Assembly: GCA_036924085.1 (NCBI GenBank)
Contig: JAVGWX010000012.1
Coordinates: 33,682,119-33,746,118, forward strand
DNA from: Ariolimax columbianus
Taxonomy: Eukaryota > Mollusca > Gastropoda > Stylommatophora > Arionidae
Reading direction: 5' to 3'
DNA length: 64,000 nucleotides
Positions 54,005-64,000 of the stretch are shown here, piece after piece. A model generated the notes under the pieces. It saw only the letters and a list, made by a program, of their open reading frames with translations, was not told the DNA's origin and ran no database searches. The translations under genes and the position numbers were made by a program. Numbering within the stretch: position 1 is the stretch's first letter; each line of letters begins with the position of its first letter.

Positions 54005-54685
54005 CACACACAAATAGAGAAAATGTTTTTTTTATTGTTGTATGTTTTTGGTTTTGGTGGTTCAAATAAATATAATGACTTCTGAATGGAAATTTTGTTG
54101 AAATATAAGCACCTGACATGAAAAATTATTTTTAAAATATTTATTTGTATGATTGGCAGTTTTAGTTTAGGTTGTCAACATGGGGCTTTTGCATGAGATA
54201 GTATGAGTCAGATTGTTAGGCAAAAAGTTATGCAAGCCAAACAAGACAGAGTAAGAGAGATGGAGAGAGGAAGATATAGAGAGAATTTGTTAAAACAAAA
54301 TGTAATTTCTGAAAATGATTTAAGTTGATGATTATTATTCATTTCTGAATTAAAAAATGATTTATAAAAATTGTTTACACTGCTTCTCATTATCTTAATT
54401 GCTCATTCTCAACAATCATGATCCATTTCCCACATAAGCTTGGTGGTTTTTTTACCAGCTGATTCACTCCATAGAGCTAACATATAGACTCACAAACTGT
54501 TTTACAATATCATGAAGCTGATATATTGACTTAAACAATTTCTAACATAGACTATACTAAAATGTTGTCAAAAAGTATTTTTTAATAAATGTTACTGTAC
54601 TTATTAATGATCCTTCAAGCTAAAATGCTACAGCAGGGTGCTCAAAAAGTCATGGATAGCAACAACAAAAAACGCAGAAACCCTA
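53226..54685. other. unassigned sequence with GA microsatellite
   Basis: A (GA)n tract at 53947-54000 is the only landmark. A looser copy of the flanking layout (GTTTAGATTTGCAAACTGGC / GTTTAGGTTGTCAACATGGG, then GA-rich) occurs near 54165-54280, and again near 58370-58490 and 58665, which hints at a degenerate interspersed repeat. Confidence 0.45.
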
Positions 54686-54699
54686 CAGAAGCTGGATAT

Positions 54700-55050
54700 G
54701 GCTTGGCTTGGTTTCATTCGTTCTCAATCTCCCGTTACCAGACCCTGAAAGGGCTTAAGTACTAGAATGTAGTCCAGAGAACGGAATGCGTTGTGGTGTA
54801 GTTTACAGCTTGACTGCGATATTTGCACATTTCGGTCCAACACATGCGACTTCAGCAAGCATTTTTTAGTACCAGGTTAGCATTCCCTCTTCGATCCCTT
54901 CTCCTTAGCCAGTCTGCCCTGCTGCAGCCTGTTATCCAGGATCACTACGTGGAGGTCTTGACAGCTCTGGTTCGCTGGCCCTGGGGCTAGCAGTCAGCTA
55001 TGGATCGCTGACCACTGCAGCTCATGCGCTGCTCAGCATCTTGATCCCGG
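54700..55050 (-). mobile_element. family-2 SINE-like element with target-site duplication
   Basis: Minus strand: GGGATCAAGATGCTGAGCAG to GAGAACGAATGAAACCAAGC. It is flanked by AGCTGGATAT at 54690-54699 and 55051-55060. The GCCAA-type tail is present. Confidence 0.87.
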
Positions 55051-55060
55051 AGCTGGATAT

Positions 55061-55920
55061 AGAACAAAACTTAGAAAGCAACTGTCTAGGAAATTAACAT
55101 ACTTTGGCCACATCAAATGCCACATTGGCCTAAAAATGACTGATACTAGAGGGCAATGTATCTGGAAAAAGAGACAGAGACAGACCAAGGAGAAGATGGA
55201 CAAGGAACATTACAGAGGTTTTGGAATCGTCAGTCGCAGAGGCGGAAGATCTGGCAAGGGATTGAGTATCTTGCAGATCGCTGTCATGATAGCAACATTT
55301 TGCAAAGAATATTTTACGTGATGATGATTGCTTCCTGTGGCAGTTTAAAATTGTAAGAATAAATGTCTCCAGAAACCCAAAATATTGCGCAGTGAAGAAA
55401 TTAACTTGCCATGACCGTTGTTCGTTTGTGTGGACTTCTATTTCTCCTATTTTAACCATTTTCCCCATATCCTAGAGAACTGAAATTGTGTGCACAGCCT
55501 CTTACTAGTGTGTCCTATTAATCTATCAAATGTTGGCGTATTAAACACTAACAATTTCTTTTCCAAGTTTTTAAATTTAAGGTACAGCTGTCGTCCATCA
55601 GCATGGATTTTTATTTCTCCTATTTAAATCAACAAACTTCTCAATAACCTAGCAAGCTGAAATTTAGTACACAGCCTCTACCAGTTTGACCTGTTAGCTA
55701 AGCTGTAAAATTTTGATAGATATGCAGCCAAAAATTTCTTATATTCATGGTTTGCCACCAAAACAAAAAACACCAATAAATAAAATTTTATAAAACCACC
55801 AATACACCAATTCGCCAAAGAAACACCTAAATAAAAGAATGACATTCCTGTAGTCTCAAAAATAGAAAAACGTCTTAGTATCAATAAAAGTTTGTACTGA
55901 TAAAGCATAATTTGTTCATA
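55061..55920. other. unassigned sequence
   Basis: Two related segments (CTATTTCTCCTATTTTAACC near 55440 and TTATTTCTCCTATTTAAATC near 55608) suggest an old repeat. No gene supported. Confidence 0.4.
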
Positions 55921-55923
55921 TTT

Positions 55924-56078
55924 ACCTGCAAAATTGCCCGACATACGAGGACCAGAGAAAGCACATGTGGCCATCACCAGTGCCAACACTAGACAAGCTC
56001 TATGGCAGTGTAGACAGCCTCAGGATGACAGCTGCTTTCTTCGAACAAATTCAAGTTGACATCTGACAGCGAGCGAAG
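55924..56078 (+). mobile_element. RNase H-type LINE, last 150 bp
   Basis: GCAAAATTGCCCGACATACG, GGACCAGAGAAAGCACATGT through TTCAAGTTGACATCTGACAG and GAGCGAAGAAG. It is a short 5'-truncated copy of the family at 41749. Confidence 0.88.
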
Positions 56079-56157
56079 AAGTTTATATTTACTTGTTTTG
56101 AGGTTTCTCATGTTGCCATGCATTTTATTCCCCAAATAACCATAATTATTTACCTAA

Positions 56158-56597
56158 TAAACTTGACGTTCTGTCTCAGGCGTCTCTCACCATCATTCAG
56201 TTTGTATCTAAAATAAGTAGATCTATTACTTGCATAAACTTGACGTTCTGTCTCAGGCGTCTCTCACCATCATTCAGTTTGTATCTAAAATAAGTAGATC
56301 TATTACTCGCATAAACTTGACGTTCTATCTCAGGCGTCTCTCACCATCATTCAGTTTGTATCTAAAATAAGTAGATCTATTACTTGCATAAACTTGACGT
56401 TCTGTCTCAGGCGTCTCTCACCATCATTCAGTTTGTATCTAAAATAAGTAGATCTATTACTTGCATAAACTTGACGTTCTGTCTCAGGCGTCTCTCAGCA
56501 TCATTCAGTTTGTGACTAAAATAAGTAGATCTATTACTAGCATAAACGTGATGTTCTGTCTCAGGCGTCTCTCACCATCATCCAGTGTGTATTCAAA
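56158..56597. repeat. 77-bp satellite block (SacII-free GACGTTCTGTCTCAGGCGTC type)
   Basis: Between five and six units with period 77 (starts of ACTTGACGTT at 56161, 56238, 56315 and onwards), containing GTTTGTATCTAAAATAAGTA and GATCTATTACTTGC. The name in the call refers only to the unit sequence. Confidence 0.92.
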
Positions 56598-56603
56598 ATA
56601 TGC

Positions 56604-56927
56604 TATGGGGTTGTTGTGGTCAAGAGGCACTCACCTCTCAAAGTGATGAACAAAAACTACCTGGATTCAAGCCCTGCAGGTTTCAAGTGACCCATGGTCT
56701 CAATGGACGTAGGACCAGAGTGCCTGCTTCCTGAATTACCTCCAGTCGTCTTGACATATCTTGCCACAGGCCCAAGGTAGCTCAAGACAAGAAAGAGGGT
56801 GGTGATGATCAGGCAGCTTCTTCCTCATTTATAATCTAAAGACAGCTCAAGTTACATCATCAAGGCAAAAACTGTCTGGTGGTGTCGCCATCATCGCTTG
56901 CGAGGAGCAACTAACTTGTTTAGATCT
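56604..56927 (+). mobile_element. family-4 tRNA-derived SINE splitting the satellite
   Basis: Head: TTGTTGTGGTCAAGAGGCAC (box A) and CCTGGATTCAAGCCCTGC (box B), with tRNA-like spacing of about 45 bp. The body contains CCAAGGTAGCTCAAGACAAG, and the end is CATCATCGCTTGCGAGGAGC plus AACTAACTT. It lies exactly between the 77-bp and 76-bp satellite blocks. Confidence 0.8.
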
Positions 56928-58135
56928 AAAATAAGTACATTTATTTCCATAATAAACTAGACTTTCTGTCTAAGGTTCTCTCACCATCATCCAGTTTAGA
57001 TCTAAAATAAGTACATTTATTTCCATAATAAACTAGGCTTTCTGTCTCAGGTTCTCTCACCATCATCCAGTTTGTATCTAAAATAAGTACATTTATTTCC
57101 ATAATAAACTAGGCTTTCTGTCTCAGGTTCTCTCACTATCATCCAGTTTGTATCTAAAATAAGTACATTTATTTCCATTATAAACTAGGCTTTCTGTCTC
57201 AGGTTCTCTCACCGTCATTCAGTTTGTATCTAAAATAAGTACATTTATTTCCATTATAAACTAGGCTTTTTGTATCAGGTTCTCTCACCATCATCCAGTT
57301 TGTATCTAAAATAAGTACATTTATTTCCATAATAAACTAGGCTTTCTGTCTCAGGTTCTCTCTCCATCATCCAGTTGTATCTAAAATAAATACATCTATT
57401 TTAGGTTTTCTCACCATCATACAGTTTGTATCTAAAATAAGTACATTTATTTCCATAATAAACTAGACTTTCTGTCTCAGGTTCTCTCACCATCATCCAG
57501 TTTGTATCTAAAATAAGTACATTTATTTCCATAATAAACTAGGCTTTCTGTCTCAGGTTCTCTCACCATCATCCAATTTGTATCTAAAATAAGTACATTT
57601 ATTTCCATAATAAACTAGGCTTTCTGTCTCAGGTTCTCTCACCATCATCCAATTTGTATCTAAAATAAGTACATTTATTTCCATAATAAACTAGGCTTTC
57701 TGTCTCAGGTTCTCTCACCATCATCCAATTTGTATCTAAAATAAGTACATTTATTTCCATAATAAACTAGGCTTTCTGTCTCAGGTTCTCTCACCATCAT
57801 CCAATTTGTATCTAAAATAAGTACATTTATTTCCATAATAAACTAGGCTTTCTGTCTCAGGTTCTCTCACCATCATCCAGTTTGTATCTAAAATAAGTAC
57901 ATTTATTTCCATAATAAACTAGGCTTTCTGTCTCAGATTCTCTCTCCATCATCCAGTTGTATCTAAATAAGTACATCTATTTTAGGTCTTCTCACCATCA
58001 TCCAGTTTGTATCTAAAATAAGTACATCTATTTTAGGTTTTCTCACCATTATACAGTTTGTATCTAAAATAAGAATATCTATTACCCACATAAACATGAC
58101 GTTCTGTTTCAGGCTTCTCTCAAGCAATGCAAGTT
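56928..58135. repeat. 76-bp satellite block
   Basis: About 15 units: TTTGTATCTAAAATAAGTAC, ATTTATTTCCATAATAAACT, AGGCTTTCTGTCTCAGGTTC, TCTCACCATCATCCA. Several consecutive units (57480-57860) are nearly identical; shortened units occur at about 57370 and 57950. It is homologous to the 77-bp block. Confidence 0.94.
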
Positions 58136-58750
58136 TACGTATCATTTGAGTTAGAGACCGTCTTGTTATCAGGTTACTTAGCCATTGAAGTGAAAAGAGT
58201 TGAAGAGCTTGTTACAATGTTTGACTATTTTCCCAACATGGGGAAATATTTTTATTTCATTTGTTGAGCAAATGGTATTCATTTTGGTGATGGCCATGCA
58301 GCAGTGTGAATTTTGAAGAATGCTTTTCAAAATACTTTTGTTTTTTATATCATATAGTTTTGCTGTAGATTGTCACAGTCCTATTGCGTGAGAGAATGCC
58401 AGTCAGATGGAGTGAACAAGCAGACCACGAAACATAGAGAAAGTGACAGAGAGAGAGAGAGACACAGAGAGAGAGGGGGAGAGAGAGAGAGTGGCAATAA
58501 GACATAGTGTTAAAGAATGCTTTTAATGTGGAATATGGTCAAAATGGTGTCTATATTGTTGTTAATTGCATCTTGAAATGATTTTCACCGAAAGTGTACT
58601 TGATGCACAGGAAGTGTTGCTTTTTGAAACAATTATTTCATTGCATTTTTAAAAATAGTTTTAGTGTAGATTGTTAACTTCAGGGCTATCCGTAACAGAC
58701 GTCCACATGAGAGAGAGCAGGGAGCGGTGTATTATAAGTGCAGGTAAAAA
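58136..58750. other. unassigned sequence with GA tract
   Basis: A GA-rich tract at 58447-58492. No gene seen. Confidence 0.45.
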
Positions 58751-58756
58751 GTTGAG

Positions 58757-59708
58757 TGCCCACAGGGCTAGGTTTTGGGACCAATTTTGTTCTTGATGTA
58801 TATATAAACGATTTGGACATAGATATCGGATCCATGATTACAAAATTCGCCGATTACACAAAACTATGCATAGTGTCTCATCTAAAGCAGAAGTGGATAT
58901 ATTGAGGTCTGATTTGTCTGATTTCGATCAAATTCGAGAATGGTCTGTGAGCTTGCAAATGAAGTTTAATGTAGATAAATGTACAGTCATCCACATGGGT
59001 AGATCCAATGTGGAACATAATTACAGAATGGGCGAGAACAATATTAGAAAGATAGAAAAGGAAAGGGACGTAGGGATTACTATAGATCATACAGGTAAGG
59101 TGAGTGAGCAAGTCCACGTAGCAGTGTAAAAGGCAAATGCAGTTAGGTATGATAACAAAAATATTAAACATAGGAGCAATGAAGTGATTGTCAAACTGTA
59201 CAAAGCATTAGTTATACCTAGAATGAAGTACTGTGTACAGATGTGGAGTCCTTAGAGGGAATATAAGCATGCTGGAAAAGATTCAAAGAAAAGTGACAAA
59301 GCTAATAGTAGGATTACAGAATTACAGTTATGAAAGACTCAGAAAACCGGCCTACACTGTACAGAAAAGAAAAGTATTCGAGGTGACAATACAGGTTTAT
59401 AAGATAATCGAAGGAAAGGATAAATTAGACTATAACAAGTTTTTTTCTTCAAAAATACAACCCCTACAAGAACAAGAGGACATAGCTACAAATTAACTAA
59501 AGAAAGGTCCAGATTCGATTTTAAGAAATATTTGTTTAATCAGAGAGCAGTGAATGCTTAGAATGCATTGCCACAGGAAGTAGTGGAGGCTGGGGCAATT
59601 AATGCATTTAAGAATAGATTGGATAGCTTTTAGAGCAAGGACATGTAAATGCAACTCATTGTATACAGACTGCAGAGTCTTCTAAACGAGTATAAAGAAG
59701 TCAAATTA
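58757..59708 (+). pseudogene. CR1-type LINE, diverged 5'-truncated copy
   Basis: It starts at CCCACAGGGCTAGGTTTTGG (RT) and ends ..AAAGAAGTCAAATTAAG. The RT catalytic block reads as FADY instead of FADD (CGCCGATTACACAAAA). It has stops and small indels (e.g. after VHVAV) and a shortened thumb. This copy is clearly older than 20252 or 62036. Confidence 0.87.
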
Positions 59709-59914
59709 AGGGGACAAATGTAGGCATGAGGGTGGTGGGGGAAAGAAGTACTTGAGTTGAAAGTGACATCCACATTGTAGCTGTCACTCACATATATCAC
59801 GAGTATAAACCCCTCATATTTTTAACGCTTTTTACTTTTTAATCTCTACAAAATCTCCAACACTATACATACCTGGGAAGCAAAATGACACAAGATGCCA
59901 CGAAATAAATTTCC

Positions 59915-60300
59915 ACTAAAATTTGGCCTTATGCGCCTTTAATCAGCTCACCAACATCTGGAAATCAACGACACTGAGCAAACATACCAAGCTCAGACTA
60001 TTCAGCTCAATCGTAATATCAGTCCTGACATATGGATATGAAAACTGGAAGACAACAAAAGCGTTGGAAAACAAACTAAATGTCTTTGAAAATAAATGTT
60101 TTAGAAAATTATTGAATATACGCTGGGACCAGTTCATAACTGGATCAGAACAGAAAAAAACCAAATATACGTGTCGACAATCATTCGGGAAAAAACAATG
60201 GACATACATGTCCTTAGATGAACAACAACCGTCTTCCTTTTGGAGGCACTCGAAATGACACTAAGAGGCGTTCGGAAAAGAGGGAGACTCAAGAAAACAC
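59915..60300 (+). pseudogene. LINE ORF2 C-terminal relic (endonuclease-RT type)
   Basis: An open frame 59923-60258: FNQLTNIWKSTTLSKHTKLR, IVISVLTYGYENWKTTKALE, NKLNVFENKCFRKLLNIRW. The pattern LxIWxSTTLSxxTKLRLFxSxVxSVLxYGxE is characteristic of the thumb region of a widespread animal LINE type. No catalytic domain remains. Confidence 0.6.
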
Positions 60301-60759
60301 TCAGAAGAGCAATCATCCGAGAGGGATCAACTTAGCACCATCCAAAATCTAAAAACAGTGGCGTCACACCGTTCCAATTGGAAATCATTTGTTTCTGCCT
60401 TATGCGGCGTATGTGGCGCGCAAAGAACATAGATATATAGATAGACTGTTTAGCTAAACCTAAATGAAGTTCGCGATTTAGTTCCTTTTTCCAGGTCTTC
60501 CATTCTTTCTCTTCTTGACTCAGAATCTCTATTAGGAAGAGAATATTTAGCAGCTCGTGTTTCAAATAATTATCTAGAACTGACCTGCGTTTTAGGTAAA
60601 GGTAGTTTATTAAAACACGTAAACAGCAAATCAAACAGGTGCGACATGTTACATTCTTATGGAGCACGTTATCAGCAGACGGGAGAATTACAGCGGAAAT
60701 CTAACAAAGATCCAATAAGGCAAATCAGAATATTGGACAATTAACTCCAATACTTAATT

Positions 60760-61065
60760 GCAAACACGTGACAAGAACTATGAAAAGAACATTATACAAC
60801 ACGATTTTCATCCCAACACTTTGCTTTCAATGTCAAAACTGGACACTAACATTAAATAAAAGCGACACATCGTAACAGGAGAAATGAAATGCCTGCGAAA
60901 GATATTGGGTGTTACAAGGAAAGACATAATCAGAAACGATGATATCAGGAGAATGGTGGGAACAACACCAGTATTAGACTACATCAAAAGACAGCAACTA
61001 AAATGGTTTGGCTACGTAACAAGGCCACCACCACACATCATCCCACAACAGATTCAGATACAACG
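60760..61065 (+). pseudogene. second LINE ORF2 C-terminal relic
   Basis: Contains EMKCLRKILGVTRKDIIRND, DIRRMVGTTPVLDYIKRQQL and KWFGYVTR, the usual LINE ORF2 tail with a WFGHVxR motif. Distinct from the 59915 relic and from the RTE copies. Upstream are stops. Confidence 0.62.
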
Positions 61066-61249
61066 GATTCAATGTCTAAGACCGACCACGAAAATGGCGG
61101 TGAATGCCACTGTGCATGATGCACACATTCGGGCTCGTGCTATAGTTCTCTTCATAACCTGACGCTGAAAGGCGTCACGTGATAAACGACAAGATAGAGA
61201 AAGAAGTAAACATCTGTTTGAGATGGAGTGGACGTTCACAACGTGTTGG

Positions 61250-61628
61250 GGATCAGCCAAAAGCGGACAGAGGTATACATGGGGGGCAGGGGAAGGTTTA
61301 ACAAAAATGCCTTAATTGTATGAACATCGTTCATGAATGACCCCGTGCACGAGGCAGAGAGAGCCAGATTTTTAGAAAAAAAAGTAGAAGCAAGCCAAAC
61401 AGAGAGAGTGTTTGCAAATATGTTGTTAAATGTTGTCAATGGTTTGACATGGAGTTAGATTTTACAAAAATGAATATTGAGCCGATTTATTCAAATATAT
61501 GTACCTGATATGTATAACGTTGTTATTATTGCATTTGTTTTGTAATTTGACAAAAAGGTCAGCACTCTTTTACTTCTTGAATTCTAAGCCCAAGTATTGA
61601 CAAAGCAGAAGATACAATCAGAGGGCTT
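61250..61628. other. unassigned sequence
   Basis: I see no coding or repeat signature. Confidence 0.45.
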
Positions 61629-61639
61629 ACGTCACGTCA

Positions 61640-62012
61640 GCAACAAACTCCCTCCACTTTGCTCAGTCTGCAGCCATCCTTCATTTGGTGCATCAGCTCC
61701 GGTTCATTATTATTCCTTTGACATCTAACGTTCTTCATCAAGTTGTATTCAGTAACCCAAACTGCCTTTCGGGATACCTGTTTAAGGGAAAGTCTTCTAG
61801 AGAAATCATGAGAGAAAATCTGCATCCGTGCTATTTCCAGTAGCCTTGATTTATGTCTTGCCATTGGTCCAAGGTAGCTCGGGACCAGAGAGTGAGGTCG
61901 ATGACAAGCGCAGTGTCTTACTCACCATAATCCAAATAGAGCGTAGTTATATCATCAAGACAAATCGCCTGATGATGTCACCGTGATCGCTTGGGATGGG
62001 CAACTAACTAAC
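61640..62012 (+). mobile_element. family-4 repeat, different 5' part
   Basis: The 3' half (TTGGTCCAAGGTAGCTCGGG, CAAATCGCCTGATGATGTCA, GATCGCTTGGGATGGGCAAC, TAACTAACTA) matches 56740-56927; the 5' part (AGCAACAAACTCCCTCCACT) matches 52197-52290 instead of the tRNA-like head. Confidence 0.6.
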
Positions 62013-62035
62013 TATTCAGTCTATCTCTCTTTTAA

Positions 62036-63408
62036 CTTAACTTAACTTAACGTCTTTATACTGGTTTAGAAGACCCTGCAGAGTCTGTATACAACCAGTT
62101 CAGTTACATTTACATCACCTTGCTCTAAAAGCTATGCGCATCCAGTTTATTCTTAAATGCATTAACTGTCCCTGCCTCCACTACCTCCCCTGGCAATGCA
62201 TTCCAAGCAGACACCACTCTCTGACTAAAAAAATATTTCCTAATATCTAACCTGGACCTCTCTTTAGTCAGCTTGTAGCTATGCCCTCGTGTTATTGTAG
62301 GTGGCTGTATTTTAAAAAACTTGTTATAGTCTAATTTATCGATTCCTCTGATCATCTTATAAACCTGTATTAAGTCACCACGAATTCTTCTCTCTTCGAG
62401 ACACTGTAAGCCGGTTTTTCTGAGTCGTTCCTCATAACTGTAATTCTGGAATCCCACTATCATCTTTGTCGCTCTTTTCTGTATTCTTTCTAGCATGTTT
62501 ATGTCCCCTCTATGATAAGGACTCCACACCTGTACACAGTACTCCAATCTAGGTCTAACTAAAGCTTTATACAGTTTGACGATCACTTCCTTGCTCCTAT
62601 GTTTAATATTTCTTTTTATCATACCTAACATTGCATTTGCCTTTTTCACTGCTACCTTAACTTGCTCACTCACCTTTCCTGTATGATCTATTATAACCCC
62701 TAGGTCCCTTTCCTTATCTATCTTTCTAATATTGTTTTCTCCCATTCTGTAATTATGTTCCATATTGGATCTACCCATGTGGATGACTGTACATTTATCT
62801 ACATTAAACTCCATTTGCCAGCTTACAGACCATTCTCGAATTTTATCTAAATCCGACCTCAATATATCCACTTCCGCTTTAGATGAGACGCTACTGCATA
62901 GTTTTGTGTCATCAGCAAATTTTGCAATCATGGATCTCATATCAATGTCCAAATCATTTATATATATCAAGAACAAAATTGGTCCCAAAACCGAGCCCTG
63001 TGGCACACCACTTTTCACTTCACTCCACTCAGAGTACTCCTTATTTATGCCCACCCTCTGCCTTCTTCCCGTTAACCAACTTTCAATCCATTTGGCAACT
63101 TCCCCACCTATTCCATGTGATTTTAACTTTCGAAATAATCTTTGATGAGGTACTCTATCAAAGGCCTTTGCAAAGTCTAGATAAATAACATCCACTGGCT
63201 CCCCTTTATCTATGATTTTAGTAACCTCCTCCATGAATTCTAATAGATTTGTTAAGCATGATCTCCCTCTAGTAAACCCATGCTGACTATTTCTAATTAG
63301 ATTAAATTTGTCTAAATGCATTACAATGTTTTCTTTGATTATTGACTCTAACAATTTACAGACTATGCTCGTTAAACTCACCGGTCTATAATTTGCCGGA
63401 TCTGATTT
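62036..63408 (-). mobile_element. CR1-type LINE, 5'-truncated, best preserved RT
   Basis: Minus strand, with its (TTAAG)n tail at 62034-62052. It is truncated at about 63408 within RT, after the [10 protein letters not shown] region. It contains the longest intact frame in the window (see next entry). Confidence 0.92.
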
Positions 63409-63426
63409 TTGACATCCCTCTGTCAT
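62125..63426 (-). CDS. CR1 ORF2 C-terminal frame (RT to stop), intact but 5'-truncated
   Basis: A 433-codon open frame whose first residues (MTEGCQ) come from flanking DNA. From [20 protein letters not shown] it reads through [54 protein letters not shown], the catalytic [47 protein letters not shown], and ends [18 protein letters not shown] then KNKLDAHSF-stop. All RT blocks from the middle onward and the FADD catalytic pair are intact, with no stops, which indicates a young insertion. Lacking APE and the first RT blocks, it cannot mobilise itself. Reverse transcriptase copies genomic LINE RNA at the nicked target in this family. Confidence 0.85.
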   Translation of the reverse strand: MTEGCQKSDPANYRPVSLTSIVCKLLESIIKENIVMHLDKFNLIRNSQHGFTRGRSCLTNLLEFMEEVTKIIDKGEPVDVIYLDFAKAFDRVPHQRLFRKLKSHGIGGEVAKWIESWLTGRRQRVGINKEYSEWSEVKSGVPQGSVLGPILFLIYINDLDIDMRSMIAKFADDTKLCSSVSSKAEVDILRSDLDKIREWSVSWQMEFNVDKCTVIHMGRSNMEHNYRMGENNIRKIDKERDLGVIIDHTGKVSEQVKVAVKKANAMLGMIKRNIKHRSKEVIVKLYKALVRPRLEYCVQVWSPYHRGDINMLERIQKRATKMIVGFQNYSYEERLRKTGLQCLEERRIRGDLIQVYKMIRGIDKLDYNKFFKIQPPTITRGHSYKLTKERSRLDIRKYFFSQRVVSAWNALPGEVVEAGTVNAFKNKLDAHSF

Positions 63427-63464
63427 TCATAGCATCGCGGTTCTGATGATTACGTTAGAGCAAC

Positions 63465-63535
63465 TTCAGTTAACTTAACTTTACTTAACTTAACGTCTTT
63501 ATACTGGTTTAGAAGACTCTGCAGAGTCTTTCCCT
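63465..63535 (-). mobile_element. CR1 extreme 3' end (about 70 bp)
   Basis: TTAACTTAACTTTACTTAAC, TTAACGTCTTTATACTGGTT, TAGAAGACTCTGCAGAGTCT then unrelated sequence. It is a heavily 5'-truncated copy only 57 bp beyond the copy at 62036-63408, in the same orientation. Confidence 0.85.
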
Positions 63536-63539
63536 ACAC

Positions 63540-64000
63540 TAGTAATACTAACATTGCTACCAGTTAACATGTTCAATCCCAGGGCAGAGCCGACACGCTT
63601 ATGGTATACATATCGTCATTGCTGTGCATGGTACTCATGTCTTGCTTAGTGATAGTGTTGATCAGAACACCTATCAATTTTCAGTTAATAGATTGGGTTG
63701 AAGGATTACATTCCATTTCGGGTTACGGGGAGGACATGTCGATATAATTTTATTTTAAATAAATCAGTAAATCAGTAAAAACTTAGATAAAGATAGATGT
63801 GTAGAAAAGACGGTTATATTCAGTCGCAAAAATGATTGATTGCCAGCTCTTGAGGCTAACAGTACACAAACAGAATTATCTGCATGTAGTCCATGCGCGA
63901 GCCTTGTAGTCACGTGCCTTGCCTTACAGGGATGTCCTCTCGCCATTGTGCCTGTTGACATCTCCATCTATCTTGTCATTCAGTCAAGGACACCTTAGTT
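63540..64000. other. unassigned sequence
   Basis: No feature recognised. Confidence 0.45.

Noticed and set aside
1..64000. A previously undescribed multi-gene system
   Set aside because: Apart from the MAGUK exons, every long coding frame is explained by known transposable-element domains or satellites; I see no cluster of unexplained conserved genes.

Overview
This is a stretch of a eukaryotic, animal genome, and almost certainly not bacterial or viral. Several things show it: phase-consistent exons with GT..AG introns, dense interspersed non-LTR retrotransposons, tRNA-derived SINEs, a piggyBac-like DNA transposon, long minisatellites and low gene density. The LINE types present (CR1 with an esterase ORF1, RTE-type, and APE-RT-RNase H elements), the tRNA-headed SINEs and the MAGUK gene suggest an invertebrate, most likely a lophotrochozoan such as a mollusc. 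The species assignment is inference.

Only one host gene is supported. Five plus-strand exons between 5483 and 30762 encode the complete C-terminal guanylate-kinase-like (GUK) domain, about 199 residues, of a membrane-palmitoylated MAGUK p55 family protein (PALS1/MPP7-like). It ends in a stop codon, with an AATAAA 24 bp further on. The upstream L27, PDZ and SH3 exons must lie left of the window. The introns (about 4.1, 9.0, 3.5 and 8.1 kb) are filled with repeats. The 5' splice site of the first visible exon has been amplified into a 14-copy minisatellite.

Layout: 0-5.5 kb, SINEs, two minisatellites and LINE ends. 5.5-30.8 kb, the MAGUK gene; its introns hold a near full-length CR1 element (11.2-15.1 kb, minus) inserted into an older RNase H-bearing LINE (10.15-16.4 kb), a second CR1 (20.25-21.87 kb, plus), 53-bp and 47-bp satellites, and a 2-kb piggyBac-like element (25.36-27.41 kb) that landed in the 47-bp satellite and was itself hit by an RTE-type LINE. 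30.8-41 kb, no gene; SINEs, a CR1 fragment, an RNase H-type LINE with a clear 14-bp target-site duplication, and a 66-bp satellite. 41-46 kb, an AT-rich degenerate satellite carrying a second RNase H-type LINE. 46-56 kb, mostly unassigned sequence with SINEs and an RTE-type LINE interrupted by a SINE. 56-58.1 kb, a 77/76-bp satellite split by a tRNA-derived SINE. 58.7-63.5 kb, CR1 copies and two further LINE relics.

I found no operon-like, CRISPR-like or otherwise novel multi-gene system. The interesting content is structural: a splice-junction minisatellite, nested insertions whose empty sites can be reconstructed, and a shared GAA-rich 3' end between one LINE family and a short repeat family.
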